Shown piece after piece: positions 41,541 to 52,592 of a DNA stretch of 64,000 nt. The stretch comes from Trichoplax adhaerens (taxonomy: Eukaryota; Placozoa; Uniplacotomia; Trichoplacea; Trichoplacidae), in assembly GCF_000150275.1 (NCBI RefSeq), contig NW_002060943.1:8006066-8070065 (forward strand). Reading direction: 5' to 3'. Under the pieces are notes generated by a model. That model saw only the letters and a list, made by a program, of their open reading frames with translations. It ran no database searches and was not told the DNA's origin. Each line of letters begins with the position of its first letter. The first letter of the stretch is position 1. The translations under genes were made by a program, and so were the position numbers.

Positions 41541-43503
41541 TTATTCCTCACTTTCTTCATGCTTCTTTTTATGCAATGATTTTAATTTTTCCATCCAACG
41601 TGATTGTTTATTGGACGGAGATGGGAAACTACTCTGTTTTAATTGATACAAAATTAATATAATTAATTACATCTATAGACCTAATGCTATTAACATAAAA
41701 TTAACTTTATCATTACAAAGACTTCTATATATATAACGTATATGATATATACCGTTTAAGCTGGAATATGCGTTAAGTATACACTATAAGGTGAGATGAT
41801 AAATATCGTCCATCGATTTAAATTGATATAATACGTACATCTAAGGCGTAATTCCTTTGTAATTGTGCTTGTTTGGCATCCTCTAGTATTACATTGGACG
41901 GTTTACAACCAAATATAGCTTCATCGTGTGAAATTATAGGTTTACAGATTGTTTCCGTGCTATCCTAAAAATCAAATCAAATAAAAAATTTTAATCGTTG
42001 ATTTATTGCTATGGCTGGTTTTTGATTGAAAGCTTGAAGACTTTATGTTGTATATATATACTGTATAGTATTACCTGAGATTTCTTTTGATTTGGTGTAA
42101 ATGGTTTCGATACAAAGGTTTCTGAGTTATCAATATCGTTAACAGCATCCATATCGACTTTTTCTCTGAAATCTAGAAAACATTTGAAATGTAGCTTTTG
42201 CAACATTAATCACAGCAATCACTACTATTCGTTAAAAAGGTTAACGAGATTGCCAAGTAGTCTTCATCGAATAACTTCTGCTAATGGTTATATAAGACTT
42301 CCCTTTACAATAAATTGTGACCTACCAGTGACTTCTAGGTCAAAACTTTTTGTATTCTTGATAGTGGTCCATTCACGATCACTTTTGGACTGTAAAAAAT
42401 CGCTTTTTGCTAATAATAGTGAGAGAAGCATTATCTTTTGTTAATCACAATTAATTTCTGTTGCTTAATGTTTCATGATTGATTCCTTACCACTTACATC
42501 TTATTATATCATTATAGATCTCTATTATTTTGTGTTAGGTAATATCATGTAAACACCTACTGTATATAGCAGCCAAGTTACATTAGCGTACTGTACGAGT
42601 ATAACTAATATATACTAATGAGGTAAGATAAATTTGAGTTAAATATATATATTATCATCAGCGTGTCGACTATAGGCGATAAAAGAACTAACTTGAATCT
42701 TTTAACTGGTATCTTGTCCTAGTTTTAAGCTTTTCAGCATCAGACTAACAAAATTAAAAAAAAAAATTAAGTATAGAAGGTTACATGTGTAAAATTATAA
42801 TGTTATTTGATATTATTGGTACAATTATATCCTTTTCTGTAATCGCATGTGTAACGGAGCTGTACATACCATTTTGTCATATCCAGGTATAATTTTGCTG
42901 TAATTTTTACTATTTAAGAATTTAAAGATAAATTTACAAATTTATCAGTCCTATATAAATGATCTATATGGCAATTAGCTTCAGATTCGTCATGATGTTA
43001 AAAATCGCATACTGAATATACGGGTGTGCACTACGGAGCCACCGTATGAAAATGAGTTTGGGTTGCAGAAACTTTGATAGTCTGGATTACAGTCTGAATT
43101 ACTGGGTGGCAGAAACTTGCAGTACTGTATATGGAGTCTATAATAACAACGGTATTGTTGTGCAGCTCGCATACTATTTCAGCGATTATGTACAGTATTT
43201 ACCAGGTTGCAGACACTTTGTGGATGATGATATCATAAGAAGATTTAGTATTCAAATCTTTATCATTTCTAACCTACTGGTTCTTGATGAAGTTAGTTTG
43301 CTGTCTTTTCTTGCATCGTATCTATCGCGATAGTAATCACTTCGTGATCCTTGACTATGTCTAGCTTTCTCGTCATCATCGTAACGACGATGACCTGGAT
43401 CTCGCTCTCTACTCCTACTACGATGTCGGTCGCGTCGCGAGTCGTATTTATCACGGTGTCGAGAATCGTTATAATATCTTTCAGATCTGCTATTTCGAGA
43501 CAT
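41541..43503 (-). CDS. Small RS-domain protein, probably RSRC1/SRrp53-like, five exons, about 208 aa
   Basis: Assembled here from exons 43278-43503, 42326-42409, about 42077-42174, about 41840-41965 and about 41541-41632 (minus strand); all splice phases agree. Exon 1 (ATG at 43503) encodes an Arg/Ser/Asp-rich RS domain (MSRNSRSERYYNDSRHRD, then RHRSRSRERD). The remaining exons encode an unrelated-looking tail with DIDNSETFVSKPF and a basic end, QSRWMEKLKSLHKKK, stop at 41541-41543. The pattern I-D-N-x-x-TFVxxxF and the final RW..KLxxL resemble the C-terminus of RSRC1, an RS-related protein involved in alternative splicing and 3' splice-site choice. That family call is from memory and moderate. 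The protein is shorter than human RSRC1 (334 aa). The exon 1 donor (GTAGGT) and the 870-bp intron are inferred. If that join is wrong, exons 2-5 can start at an ATG at 42431, giving about 140 aa. Confidence 0.6.
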
Positions 43504-44329
43504 TGATCTAAAAGTGTAGAGTAGAGATCAAAGAATCAATATAATACCTTTCAGATCTGTCCATTGGAGATATAGATTAGCAACTGCAGATAGAATAAGG
43601 TTTGCTACAGAATAGACCTCCAAGTACATGGGACACTTACTGTAGAGCTGTTCATATGGCATGCATTTACTACTATGATTAGAACTATTACCGGTAGGTT
43701 CTCGAACTATTCTACGCATTTGATTTATTGCAGATGGATAAATACTACGATCACTGTAATGAATAATGCTGTCCAGCAGAATGTTGTATTGACAGTGGTT
43801 GATATTCATTCGTAGCGACTATTTCTACTTCAACCGCCTAATTGTCAGTTGTACTATCCAGTCTACATAATTTTAACAGTCTAGTTTACATGCATAGACG
43901 AAGATTGATTACCACTCTCTTATTGCCTCATTACTGATAGCCAATAATTAACCGATTGAGTGATATATGAATTTGGTATACGCGTACGATATAAGAATTT
44001 CTGTTGTGATCACTCCTAACGAGTACTACCTCACTACTGCAGAAGGATTTGTGCCAATAATCCTCCATAACATAGTCCATAAGCTATCCATCTACTTGGT
44101 ACTCGAGATTAAGACTTAATAACTTAACCTACTTACAATATGATCGTTTACCGATAGTTTTGCTGCAATTCTATTTATTATTGTTGATTGGAGCTTGGAG
44201 CTTGGAAGGCCAAAAAGTTGAACAACTGCATCATTACAGTGCACAGCGTAAAGTATATACTGTATTGTAAGTGTATCCGTGGCGGGGCTTCGGCCTTACG
44301 GTACTGTACTGTATAATACTTATATATAG

Positions 44330-44465
44330 TATGGTGTATAGTAACATATATATGTTATACTGTATACATGTTATATATATGTTACGGCCAATGTCGGTAA
44401 TGAATATATATATATGTTATACTGTATATATGTTATATATACATATATATATATACATATACAGT
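44330..44465. repeat. Imperfect duplicated AT/GTTATACTGTATA repeat
   Basis: Two copies of a segment with ATATATATGTTATACTGTATA followed by YATGTTATATATA (about 44.345-44.385 and 44.405-44.450 kb), with TA runs. The plus-strand frame across it (rich in Tyr, Ile and Met) is simply translated repeat. Confidence 0.7.
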
Positions 44466-44639
44466 ATTCACTATATTCAGTATAGTAATGTGCATCTACT
44501 AAAAAAGTTGCGAGAGTGCAGTGTTCCTGGTAGCACTAGTATTCCATACTGTATGTACAGTATTGTATAGTAAAATTGTTAATACTAGTCGACGGCTAGA
44601 ATGTACTGCAGTACTTTAATCCATTAACCTTAAGGGAGT

Positions 44640-45690
44640 TTAGGTTAGCTGCTAAATTCTCGCATGGTTGTACTAGGAAATATAATTTGAGACGATAATA
44701 TCCAGTTTCAGTTCAATTTAAAAAATAAATAAATTAGTGTACAGATCTAGAGCTTTTAAAGAGCAGTACAAAGTTAGCTGCTTAATTCTCGCGTGGATTG
44801 TACTGGACAAATAATATGAGATGATAATATCTAATTTCAATTCAATTTAAAATAAAAATAACTCAATAAATAATAAATCACGTAGATATACAGATTTACA
44901 GCTTTTAATGAGTAGTATAAGGATAGCTACTAAATTCTAATATGAAGTGTAATGGAAAAATAATTTAAGATGATAATATCTAATTTCAATTCTATTTAAA
45001 ATAAAATAATTCAATAAATAATAAAACACGTAGATATACAGATTTACAGATTTCAATGAGTAGCACAAAGTTAACTGCTTAATTCTCGCATGGATTGTGT
45101 TAAAAAAATAATTTGAGATGATAATATTTAATATCAATTCAATTTAAAATAATGAATAAATAATAAAACACGTAGATATACAGATTTACAGCTTTTAATG
45201 AGTAGTATAAGGATAGCTACTAAATTCTAATATGGAGTGTACTAGAAAAATAATTTAAGAGATAATATCCAATTTTAATTCTATTTAAAAAATAAATAAA
45301 TGTACAGATCTAGGGCTTTTAATATGTAGTATAGGGTTAGCTGCTTTATTTTCGCGTAGATTGGACTAGAAAATTAATTTGAGATGATAACATCTAATTT
45401 CAACTCAATTTAAAAATAAACAAAGTTGCAGAGTTAGAGCTTTTAATGATCATAAGTAGCACAAAGACTAGCTTCCAAATTCTTGCATGAATTGCACTAG
45501 AAAAATTTGAGATGATAATTTCCAATATTTTAATTCTATTTAAAAATAAGTAGATGTACGTATACTATAGATCTAGAGCTTTTAGTGAGTAGTACAAAGT
45601 TAATCAGTAAATTCTCGCATTGATTGTACTAGAAAAATAATTTGAGATGATAACATCCAATTTTAATTCAATTTATATACGGAGTAGTAC
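44640..45690. repeat. AT-rich satellite, eight units of about 126-148 bp with dimeric higher-order structure
   Basis: The unit landmark GCTRCTAAATTCTCGCATGG (or variant) recurs near 44649, 44777, 44925, 45073, 45214, 45340, 45469 and 45605. It is followed each time by AAAATAATTTGAGATGATAAT, an AATTTCAATTCAATTTAAAA block and an AGATCTAGAGCTTTTAATGAG block. Two unit types alternate in the middle: units with TTCTCGC and units with TTCTAATATGRAG. The segment starting CGTAGATATACAGATT at 44881 recurs nearly unchanged at 45171, giving a 290-bp higher-order period. Confidence 0.92.
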
Positions 45691-46982
45691 ATGAGGCAAT
45701 TTCTAATTGTGTAAGAAATGATGTACTATTCATAATAAATAAACAACAATATACTCTTGATTTAGGTTTCTTAATTCTTCTCAGTACTCTATTATTTTCA
45801 GGGTATGCTTGGCGATACTTATACCACTGTGCATGGACACTGAATTCAATTTGGTATTATTAGCTATAAGTCAACGTTAACGTTAATTTTTTCTAACATT
45901 ATAGTCTCTACCTTGAATGAATAAAACTTATCTAGACAGTAAAATCTTGGAAAATTGAAAGGTGATAATAAATTGATAGTATACATCTACTGGAAGAGTT
46001 TAATAATGGATATGAAATATCCTCGTACTTTCGATGAATATCGTTACATGATAAAATTTTAAAATTACAGCAGTAAAGTATTCGTAACGTATTGGCTATA
46101 GTTTTATGTGCTATCAATACATCCATATCCATATGCTATCCCTTTTTACCCTACATAAATCGTGGACATTTAGTATACCTAAGTGTACCCTATAACCTCG
46201 CATATACAATTGTACACGTATATTAGCTTGCATTATGATTACATTAAAATTGCTTGCATGCTACGTACCTGTCTGAATTCGTTCGTGTTATGCAGCAACA
46301 ATAGTTACAATTAGCGATTTGATGGGCAATATATGCGTCTATCATAAATATATTAGGAACGCCTTATGAAATCTTAATGCAGATGTCTATATTGTATTAG
46401 TATGTACACACTACTACGTAGGTATAGGGTAGTTATCCATGTTAGAATTTAATCAGTCGTTTCGGATCTCCTAAAAGTAACCGCATAGCTCAAACAGAGA
46501 CTTCAAAATTTTTTATTGAAAGTTTCCTGGCTCAAATAACACGCATATATCACTTCACTAACAATCACACATGCTGTACTCTTGTAGTTATACTGTATAT
46601 GGCTTACTATTTATTGAATCATGTATGGAGAGCAATGGATACTATGCGGGTAAATACATGCTAATTTGCACATTTTTTATTTCAAGTCCATTATTCTCTT
46701 CATCGTTGCAGTTAGTAAAGATTAATCTGAATCACCAGGTAATCGCGGAGATTGATTTACATACACGTAGTAGTATACGGCATAACCAGTGAATATTAAT
46801 TAAATGTTTATCTACTAAATTGGTAATTAGAGTTTCAACATCGGTTTTGCTACACTATCGTGCTATGGAAAATAATACAATGAGCGTGCTACAATCTAAT
46901 GTAGTGATTGCAATAATTACTAGTCTGCACTTATTAGGAGCCAATTTTCAACAGGGTAGTAGATAGTATACATTTCTGCACG

Positions 46983-49057
46983 TTAGAATGCAGGCTTGGG
47001 CTTAGTTTCTTCCCAGTGAGCTATTTTGGGAAGAGCTGCAACCCTTTGGTACAGAGATTTTAGTCTGTCGCTGCTGACATCGCCAACCAAACCAGAAACA
47101 GTCTTTATCATGCGATAGTACGCCAAGTCAGCATAGGTTAACGAGTTTCCAAGTAAGTAATCTCCACCGCTACTTTCATACAATCTATCAAGATTTCGCA
47201 AGAATTTAGGAACGGTTTCTTCCTTAAACTTTTTTTGAAGTTCAGCCTAGTTGCAAGTGTTCGATTCAAAAGGGTATAAAATTACAATTTTTACTGTTAA
47301 GACAATAACCTACTGTAAATAGCAGTATCGACGATTACCTTTTTTTCAGGATCTTGCTCAAAGTAAGCACACTTCCAGAAATTTTCCAAAACATCATCAT
47401 CTATAGCACTAACATACATGTCAGCTAAGGCTTCTTCTTCCAAGTTTTTACCTGCCAATCCTGGCATAGTAGTACAATACAGTAAGTCAATAACAAAGAT
47501 AGTAATACCAAGTTAATACACCGTATAAATAAAATGATGATTAGGACGGTACACCATCTTTATCTTAGCATTGTATAAGGTATGGAACAAGCAAATGTGG
47601 AATTCAATATTAGAAGAAAATATACCTGCTAGACGTGCAGCGTAGCGAGCAATTGCTCGACTTTGACATATTTTCTGTCCGTTGACTTCTAACACGGGTA
47701 CTTGGGTGAAAGGAAAACCACCTAGTACGGGAAGATATTTTGGTAAGATGATCGGTATTATCTATAACATTAAGTAATGGATTTACTGATGCATTTTATG
47801 TTATATTATATGTTTTACATATAATTAAAACTACACACAAAAGCCCCAGGTGCGATTATTACAGTATTGTACAAATGAGTAGATATCAAAATAGAAACCG
47901 AAGATAGTTATCATGAGAATACATGCACAACTACTACAGCATTGAAATTAAAAATTAGCCTAATATTCAATTCACTTCTGTCATTAAGGCATCAATAAAA
48001 TTCTACTCGTTCCTTGTAAGTTTACACCCTCTGTAGTAAATTGGCAGAATTTGAATTGATGACGTTGTCCATTCGCACAAATATATTGCTACTGTACAAA
48101 CAGTATCTGCAGTAGTAGACTAAGTAACAGATCAGCAGTTTCAAATGCACGCTAATTGTAAATACAGTATCGTACTGTACTTTGTTGTAAAGTTCAGAAA
48201 ATAGTTTGTACAAATTCTTTATTATACAGTATGTCCAGCGCCTGGACTGGACTCCTGGCAGAGATGTTGATTATTTTGCTTCCATGGACAATGGACATGC
48301 TTACGGAATTGAGCGGTATCTTGTGCATTTGAGCATCGCAGGTTTACAGCATTCTGCTAGCATGGCTAAATACAACCTGAATTCGAAGTAGACTAAATAG
48401 AATTGTTCTAAAATTGCAATTTGAAAACAGTATCTGTAACCAACTAAAGCTACCTAATGACTATAGCATAGTAGTCATCAAGCACACGGTGGAAATCAAT
48501 CGGTCGTACAGTATGTAGACTAATAAGAGTTTTTATGACTCTTGTATGCGAAATAGAAGCTCGAACAATGGCGATGTTGAGAAGATTTATAAGGTTAGCA
48601 AGGAGGATTTGCTGTCCAATACGATTCACAGGATCCACAATCTCATGGTAGCAGAGTTACAAATGAGATTTCAATTAATTCATTAATTGGAGTGGCGTTC
48701 TCTGCATGTCATCAGCGTATCCATGCAGCAAACAAGCCGATGACGTTGTTAGGAACATCTCATCCTTCCCATGCAGTTAAGGTGGAAATTCAGAAAATAG
48801 CAAACTAGGCTATCATTGGCCAAACTGTTGTTTTCATGCTACTTCCTATTTGCTAATTTCAAATTACAGTACGGGATCGTCTTTGAAGCTATATTGGCCG
48901 AGCTCGTATCCTATGGGTGCATTGACTCACCTTCAGCTTTAATTTTAGGCCAATCTTTAAACTCGAAGCGGAAATCCTCAAATTCAATGCCACCTTGGAC
49001 TAGGACCAACCGAATCAATTCAGCACGAACTTCGCCGTTAAAATAAATCAATTTCAT
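46983..49057 (-). CDS. Sigma-class glutathione S-transferase (HPGDS-like), four or five exons
   Basis: Cytosolic GST that conjugates glutathione to electrophiles; sigma members can also isomerise prostaglandin H2 to D2 (family knowledge, not shown here). Exon 1 (ATG at 49057) reads MKLIYFNGEVRAELIRL, with Tyr5 in the place of the sigma-class catalytic Tyr and the following Arg-Ala-Glu conserved, and ends FKDWPKIKAE before GTGAGT. Exon 2 (about 47.63-47.74 kb) carries the thioredoxin-fold glutathione site: VPVLEVNGQKICQSRAIARY (cis-Pro and the Gln-Ser pair). Exons at 47.34-47.46 kb and 46.98-47.25 kb encode the all-helical domain, including the N-capping motif GNSLTYADLAYY. Stop at 46983-46985. 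The roughly 200-residue size fits the family. Intron 1 is about 1.15 kb and holds only GTAC-rich non-coding sequence. It is head to head with RPL8. Confidence 0.93.
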
Positions 49058-51520
49058 GATGTAATTTTTCCACAGCTACAAGAGATGCCAGAGCCAAGAC
49101 CAAGCAAGTAAAAGTGCTGAAATGCAACTGCAGCTTGTTATTGATGTAGTAGAGAAGAGCAATTTTGGTTTTGTTGTTGGTTTGTAGAAGACATTTAATT
49201 TGCATACTGTATACGATCTGCAGTAGCCAATACAAACGAGCAAACAATAGCAAATTTGTTCTGATAAATTACTTGATCCAGTATGGCTCCATCGAGCCGT
49301 TTCGTGCCACTAGAGGGCAGCAGCATCAACCTATTGTTAAAAATGCTGCGTCAAGTCACGTGGTTACTACGTCATCTTATGACCGTGTTGTATTTGTTTG
49401 TTTTAAACTGTATTGTACTGAGTATGGCTAATAAGTATAGTATAGAACTGTACAGTCTACTAGGGACATTTTGTAGTCACATATCCACTTCTACAGTATA
49501 GTATGTCTACAAGCAACATGGCGTGATGTTGTAATGTTGATGTTAGTCTTGTTTTGTAGGGGTACTGTATAGTAGAATTTAATTTTCTCAATTCATACGC
49601 GTGGTGTCGGTATTCTTTTATACTCAGATACATGGACAGTTGATCACAACGTTTTAATGAATACTACAATCATGCCGCAAATACCGAGAATAGAACAGGA
49701 ACGTGGGAGTGCTGTTGCAGTAAAGTCCATGTGTAACGCGTGCTTTTACGCGACCTATTTTGCCTGGCGATGTGTCTGCAGACCGTATACCATACTGCTT
49801 AAAACCAACTTTGCAGGCTAATAGTAGCTAATTTGGATGTCAATCGGGGACAGTACAGTATAGTGTAGCATTACAGATATGCGATACAGCTGAAATAAGC
49901 AGTAAAATAATCAGCTTCCAAATTATCACGAGTGAACAACCATTTGCTGTTCGTAGTCCTTGCTTGATGGTACTGTGCAGTACTGTACACTGTGTACAGT
50001 AGCTACTGTATTTGACCATAGACTCCTGGGCACCAGTGGGCATGAAACTCCTTTGGACGGACAGACATTTATCCTAGTTTGGTCAATAAATTGTGTCAAA
50101 CACTTCATGATGATAGTACTTTAGTATGCAGACAGTCGACTCTAAATTGACCGATTTTTCTAAATGAAGTAATATTCCATTGCCTGTTACTAAGCTCTGC
50201 TTAGAAGCAGTCAATTTAGATCATGAATGCTATTCAAATGAATACGAGTGATTTCAAAAACCGACACGGAAGACCTACTCTACTGTACTGTATATAGATG
50301 AGTAATTATTTTTCGACATTTTCGGCCTTATCTAGTATGAAAGTCCGTCCATCCGAGGAGAGTTTCATGTCCAGGTATTTTTTCTACTCTACAGTACATG
50401 TACAGTGTACACTGTACAGTATAACGGAGTAGTGACTGACTCGCGGACAGATGCCCTCTTTCCAAAATCCAAGTAGTATTTATGCGCAGGCTCGAGCTAA
50501 AGACGATCTCTTGCAGCCATTTTTACATCATAAGGTAAGCATGGTGCCCTTCGATATTATCGTGAGGAATCTTGTCAATCTTTCTTGTAGGCAATATCAT
50601 TTCATATTGAAAACGGATAGATCAATCATTTTTGAACAATATTTTTACTTTTTTTTCCATTCTTAATGTTCAACTTGATTACTACACGATATTCTTCTTG
50701 CCTCTGTAACACTACATCATAAAAATGCCAGCAGTACATCGACAGTATGGAGGACTATCCTATAGCCAACACTTACTTTAAGACTCGGTTACAACTTACT
50801 ACTCGTGTGTTATGTCCGCGACTATAAGTTTAGTTATGTTCTCTTAATTGGCTTGAAATAATCTGGAATTTTAGTCAGTTTTAGACTAGGATGCTAAAAC
50901 TTAAAATAGATTTTAAATTTTCGGATAGCGTTGATTTAGTTATGCGGTTGCTAGTAAATGGTCTGTCTCATTTTACTTTTAATGTACTACTTGAATATTA
51001 TCAGGACTTTTAACTACTATTGAAGTTAGGCATGATGTCTAATTTATAGTACATACGGGAGATGGGTAGCTGAAATTCGTTATAACAGGATTACTGATAC
51101 GTATGCTTGTAGGCGTTGTGCAGTACGATAGCGCCGATGGTAGTTGTGATATTTTGATGAACTGTATGCAGTGTTTCTACTCATCTTGTTAGTGTTTGGT
51201 GGCAACGGCATAATATAGACGAAAGAGAGAGCGACAAGAAAGTAGTACTAACCGAGAACTCTACTGTACCCTAATAGTCTAATTATCATGAGTAATGGTA
51301 GACGCTCGATCATTCATGAAATGTCACATGTCTTGCAATTTACTTCTACATCAACATGCAGTACTATATTTTCCATCCTGCATACCAATAAAATCTTCTT
51401 TCATCAGCTGAAGAGTCTCGACAGTACTGTATGATTATTATCTCTAGCTGCCTTCTGGCGAAAAAGTAGTGATTGAAATACATGTGTTATTAACTTAATT
51501 TTTGTGTTATAGTTGTAGTC
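49058..51520. other. Intergenic region between divergent GST and RPL8
   Basis: Holds both promoters. Because an acceptor (TGTTATAG at about 51.51 kb) lies just upstream of the RPL8 start, RPL8 probably has an upstream non-coding exon here; I could not place it. The foldback element occupies about 49.97-50.42 kb. An isolated frame at 50451-50534 ends in a good donor but has no partner exon. Confidence 0.55.
49973..50422. mobile_element. Foldback (MITE-like) element with imperfect inverted arms, no coding capacity
   Basis: Left arm CATGAAACTCCTTTGGACGGAC (50041-50062) is inverted at 50343-50369 (GTCCGTCC..., ending GAGTTTCATG). An inner perfect 11-bp inverted pair, TCTAAATTGAC (50141-50151) and GTCAATTTAGA (50210-50220), surrounds a small hairpin CTAAGC-TCT-GCTTAG. 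Outer flanks on both sides are GTACACTGTACAGT-type words. The nested symmetry suggests a decayed inverted-repeat element; no target-site duplication was identified. Confidence 0.5.
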
Positions 51521-52592
51521 ATGGGCCGTGTTATAAGAGGTCAAAGAAAGGGAGCTGGAAGTGTATTTCGCTCTCATGTACAACATAGGAAAGGAGCCGT
51601 AAAACTACGTGTGTTGGATTATGCAGAAAGGCACGGCTATATTCGTGGTATTGTTAAAGAAATAGTTCACGATCCTGGTCGTGGTGCACCTTTAGCCAAG
51701 GTAGCATTTCGGGATCCATACCGCTACCGACTAAGGACTGAAACATTCCTTGCTGTTGAAGGAGTATATACAGGACAATTTGTATACTGCGGTAAAAAAG
51801 GTAGGAAAATGATTCTCTAACTGATATCTCCATCACCTGAACAGTCAGATTAGAATTCTACTTTTCACTATTTTATTTGATGTTGTTGTAATCGCACGAC
51901 TTTAACTAACATGCGTATTGATTCATTTTAGCTAATTTAACGATGGGCAATTGCATGCCTATTGGCGAAATGCCCGAGGGTACCGTGGTATGCGGTGTTG
52001 AAGAAAAGCCTGGTGACCGTGGTAAAATAGCCAGAGCTTCCGGCAACTCTGCAACTGTTATTTCGCATAATCCTGATTCTGGACGTACACGTGTTCGATT
52101 ACCTTCCGGTGCTAAGAAGGTTCTTTCATCCTCTAGCCGAGCTATCGTCGGGATTGTTGCTGGCGGTGGACGTACTGAAAAACCATTGTTGAAAGCTGGT
52201 AGAGCTTATCATAAATTTAAAGTAAAGCGTAACTGTTGGCCTCGTGTGCGTGGTGTGGCCATGAATGTAAGTGTCCTACTAGTGTTTAGATAGTAATCCT
52301 TGGTGCTTTCCTTATCTGTATAGAAAATCATGGCACTATACTATAGACCAGTATATTGTACAATACTGAAAAAATAGCTACTATTGAACTGGTGGAATAT
52401 ATATGTTACTAATATTAATTTTTCATTTTATTATAGCCTGTCGACCATCCACATGGTGGTGGTAACCATCAACATATTGGTACACCATCAACTGTTAGAC
52501 GTGACACTCCTGCAGGTCGTAAAGTCGGTCTTATTGCTGCTAGGAGAACTGGTCGTCTACGTGGTGGTAGTAAATCATTTGATAAGGATTAA
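51521..52592 (+). CDS. RPL8: 60S ribosomal protein L8 (uL2), complete
   Basis: Core large-subunit protein at the peptidyl-transferase region. Exon 1 (51521 to about 51805) reads [19 protein letters not shown] and ends CGKK before GTAGGA. Exon 2 (about 51933-52266) has [38 protein letters not shown] and [14 protein letters not shown]. Exon 3 (about 52438-52592) has [15 protein letters not shown] and ends GGSKSFDKD, stop at 52590-52592. The universally conserved GGGNHQHIG loop, whose His is hydroxylated by NO66 in mammals (family knowledge), is intact. Length of about 257 residues is normal. The acceptor 9 bases before the ATG indicates a 5' UTR intron, common in ribosomal-protein genes. It is head to head with GST and tail to tail with the kinase gene. 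Confidence 0.98.

Larger units (their letters stand above)
43504..46982. other. Intergenic region between RSRC1-like gene and GST
   Basis: No supportable coding gene. It contains the 5' flank of the RS gene, an AT-rich palindromic stretch at 44.33-44.47 kb, and the eight-unit satellite at 44.64-45.69 kb. The remaining 45.7-46.98 kb shows nothing recognisable and must include the 3' end of the GST transcript. Confidence 0.6.

Noticed and set aside
42184-42444. 86-codon plus-strand frame
   Set aside because: Lies opposite exon 2 of the RS-domain gene; the minus strand gives phase-consistent exons.
42990-43333. 60-codon minus and 95-codon plus frames
   Set aside because: Fall in the inferred RS-gene intron and overlap the RS exon edge; no protein-like signature.
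44271-44570. 99-codon plus-strand frame rich in Tyr, Ile and Met
   Set aside because: Translation of TA/GTTATACTGTATA repeat DNA.
44640-45690. CRISPR-like array
   Set aside because: Units are contiguous diverged satellite copies with no alternation of identical repeats and unique spacers, and the genome is eukaryotic.
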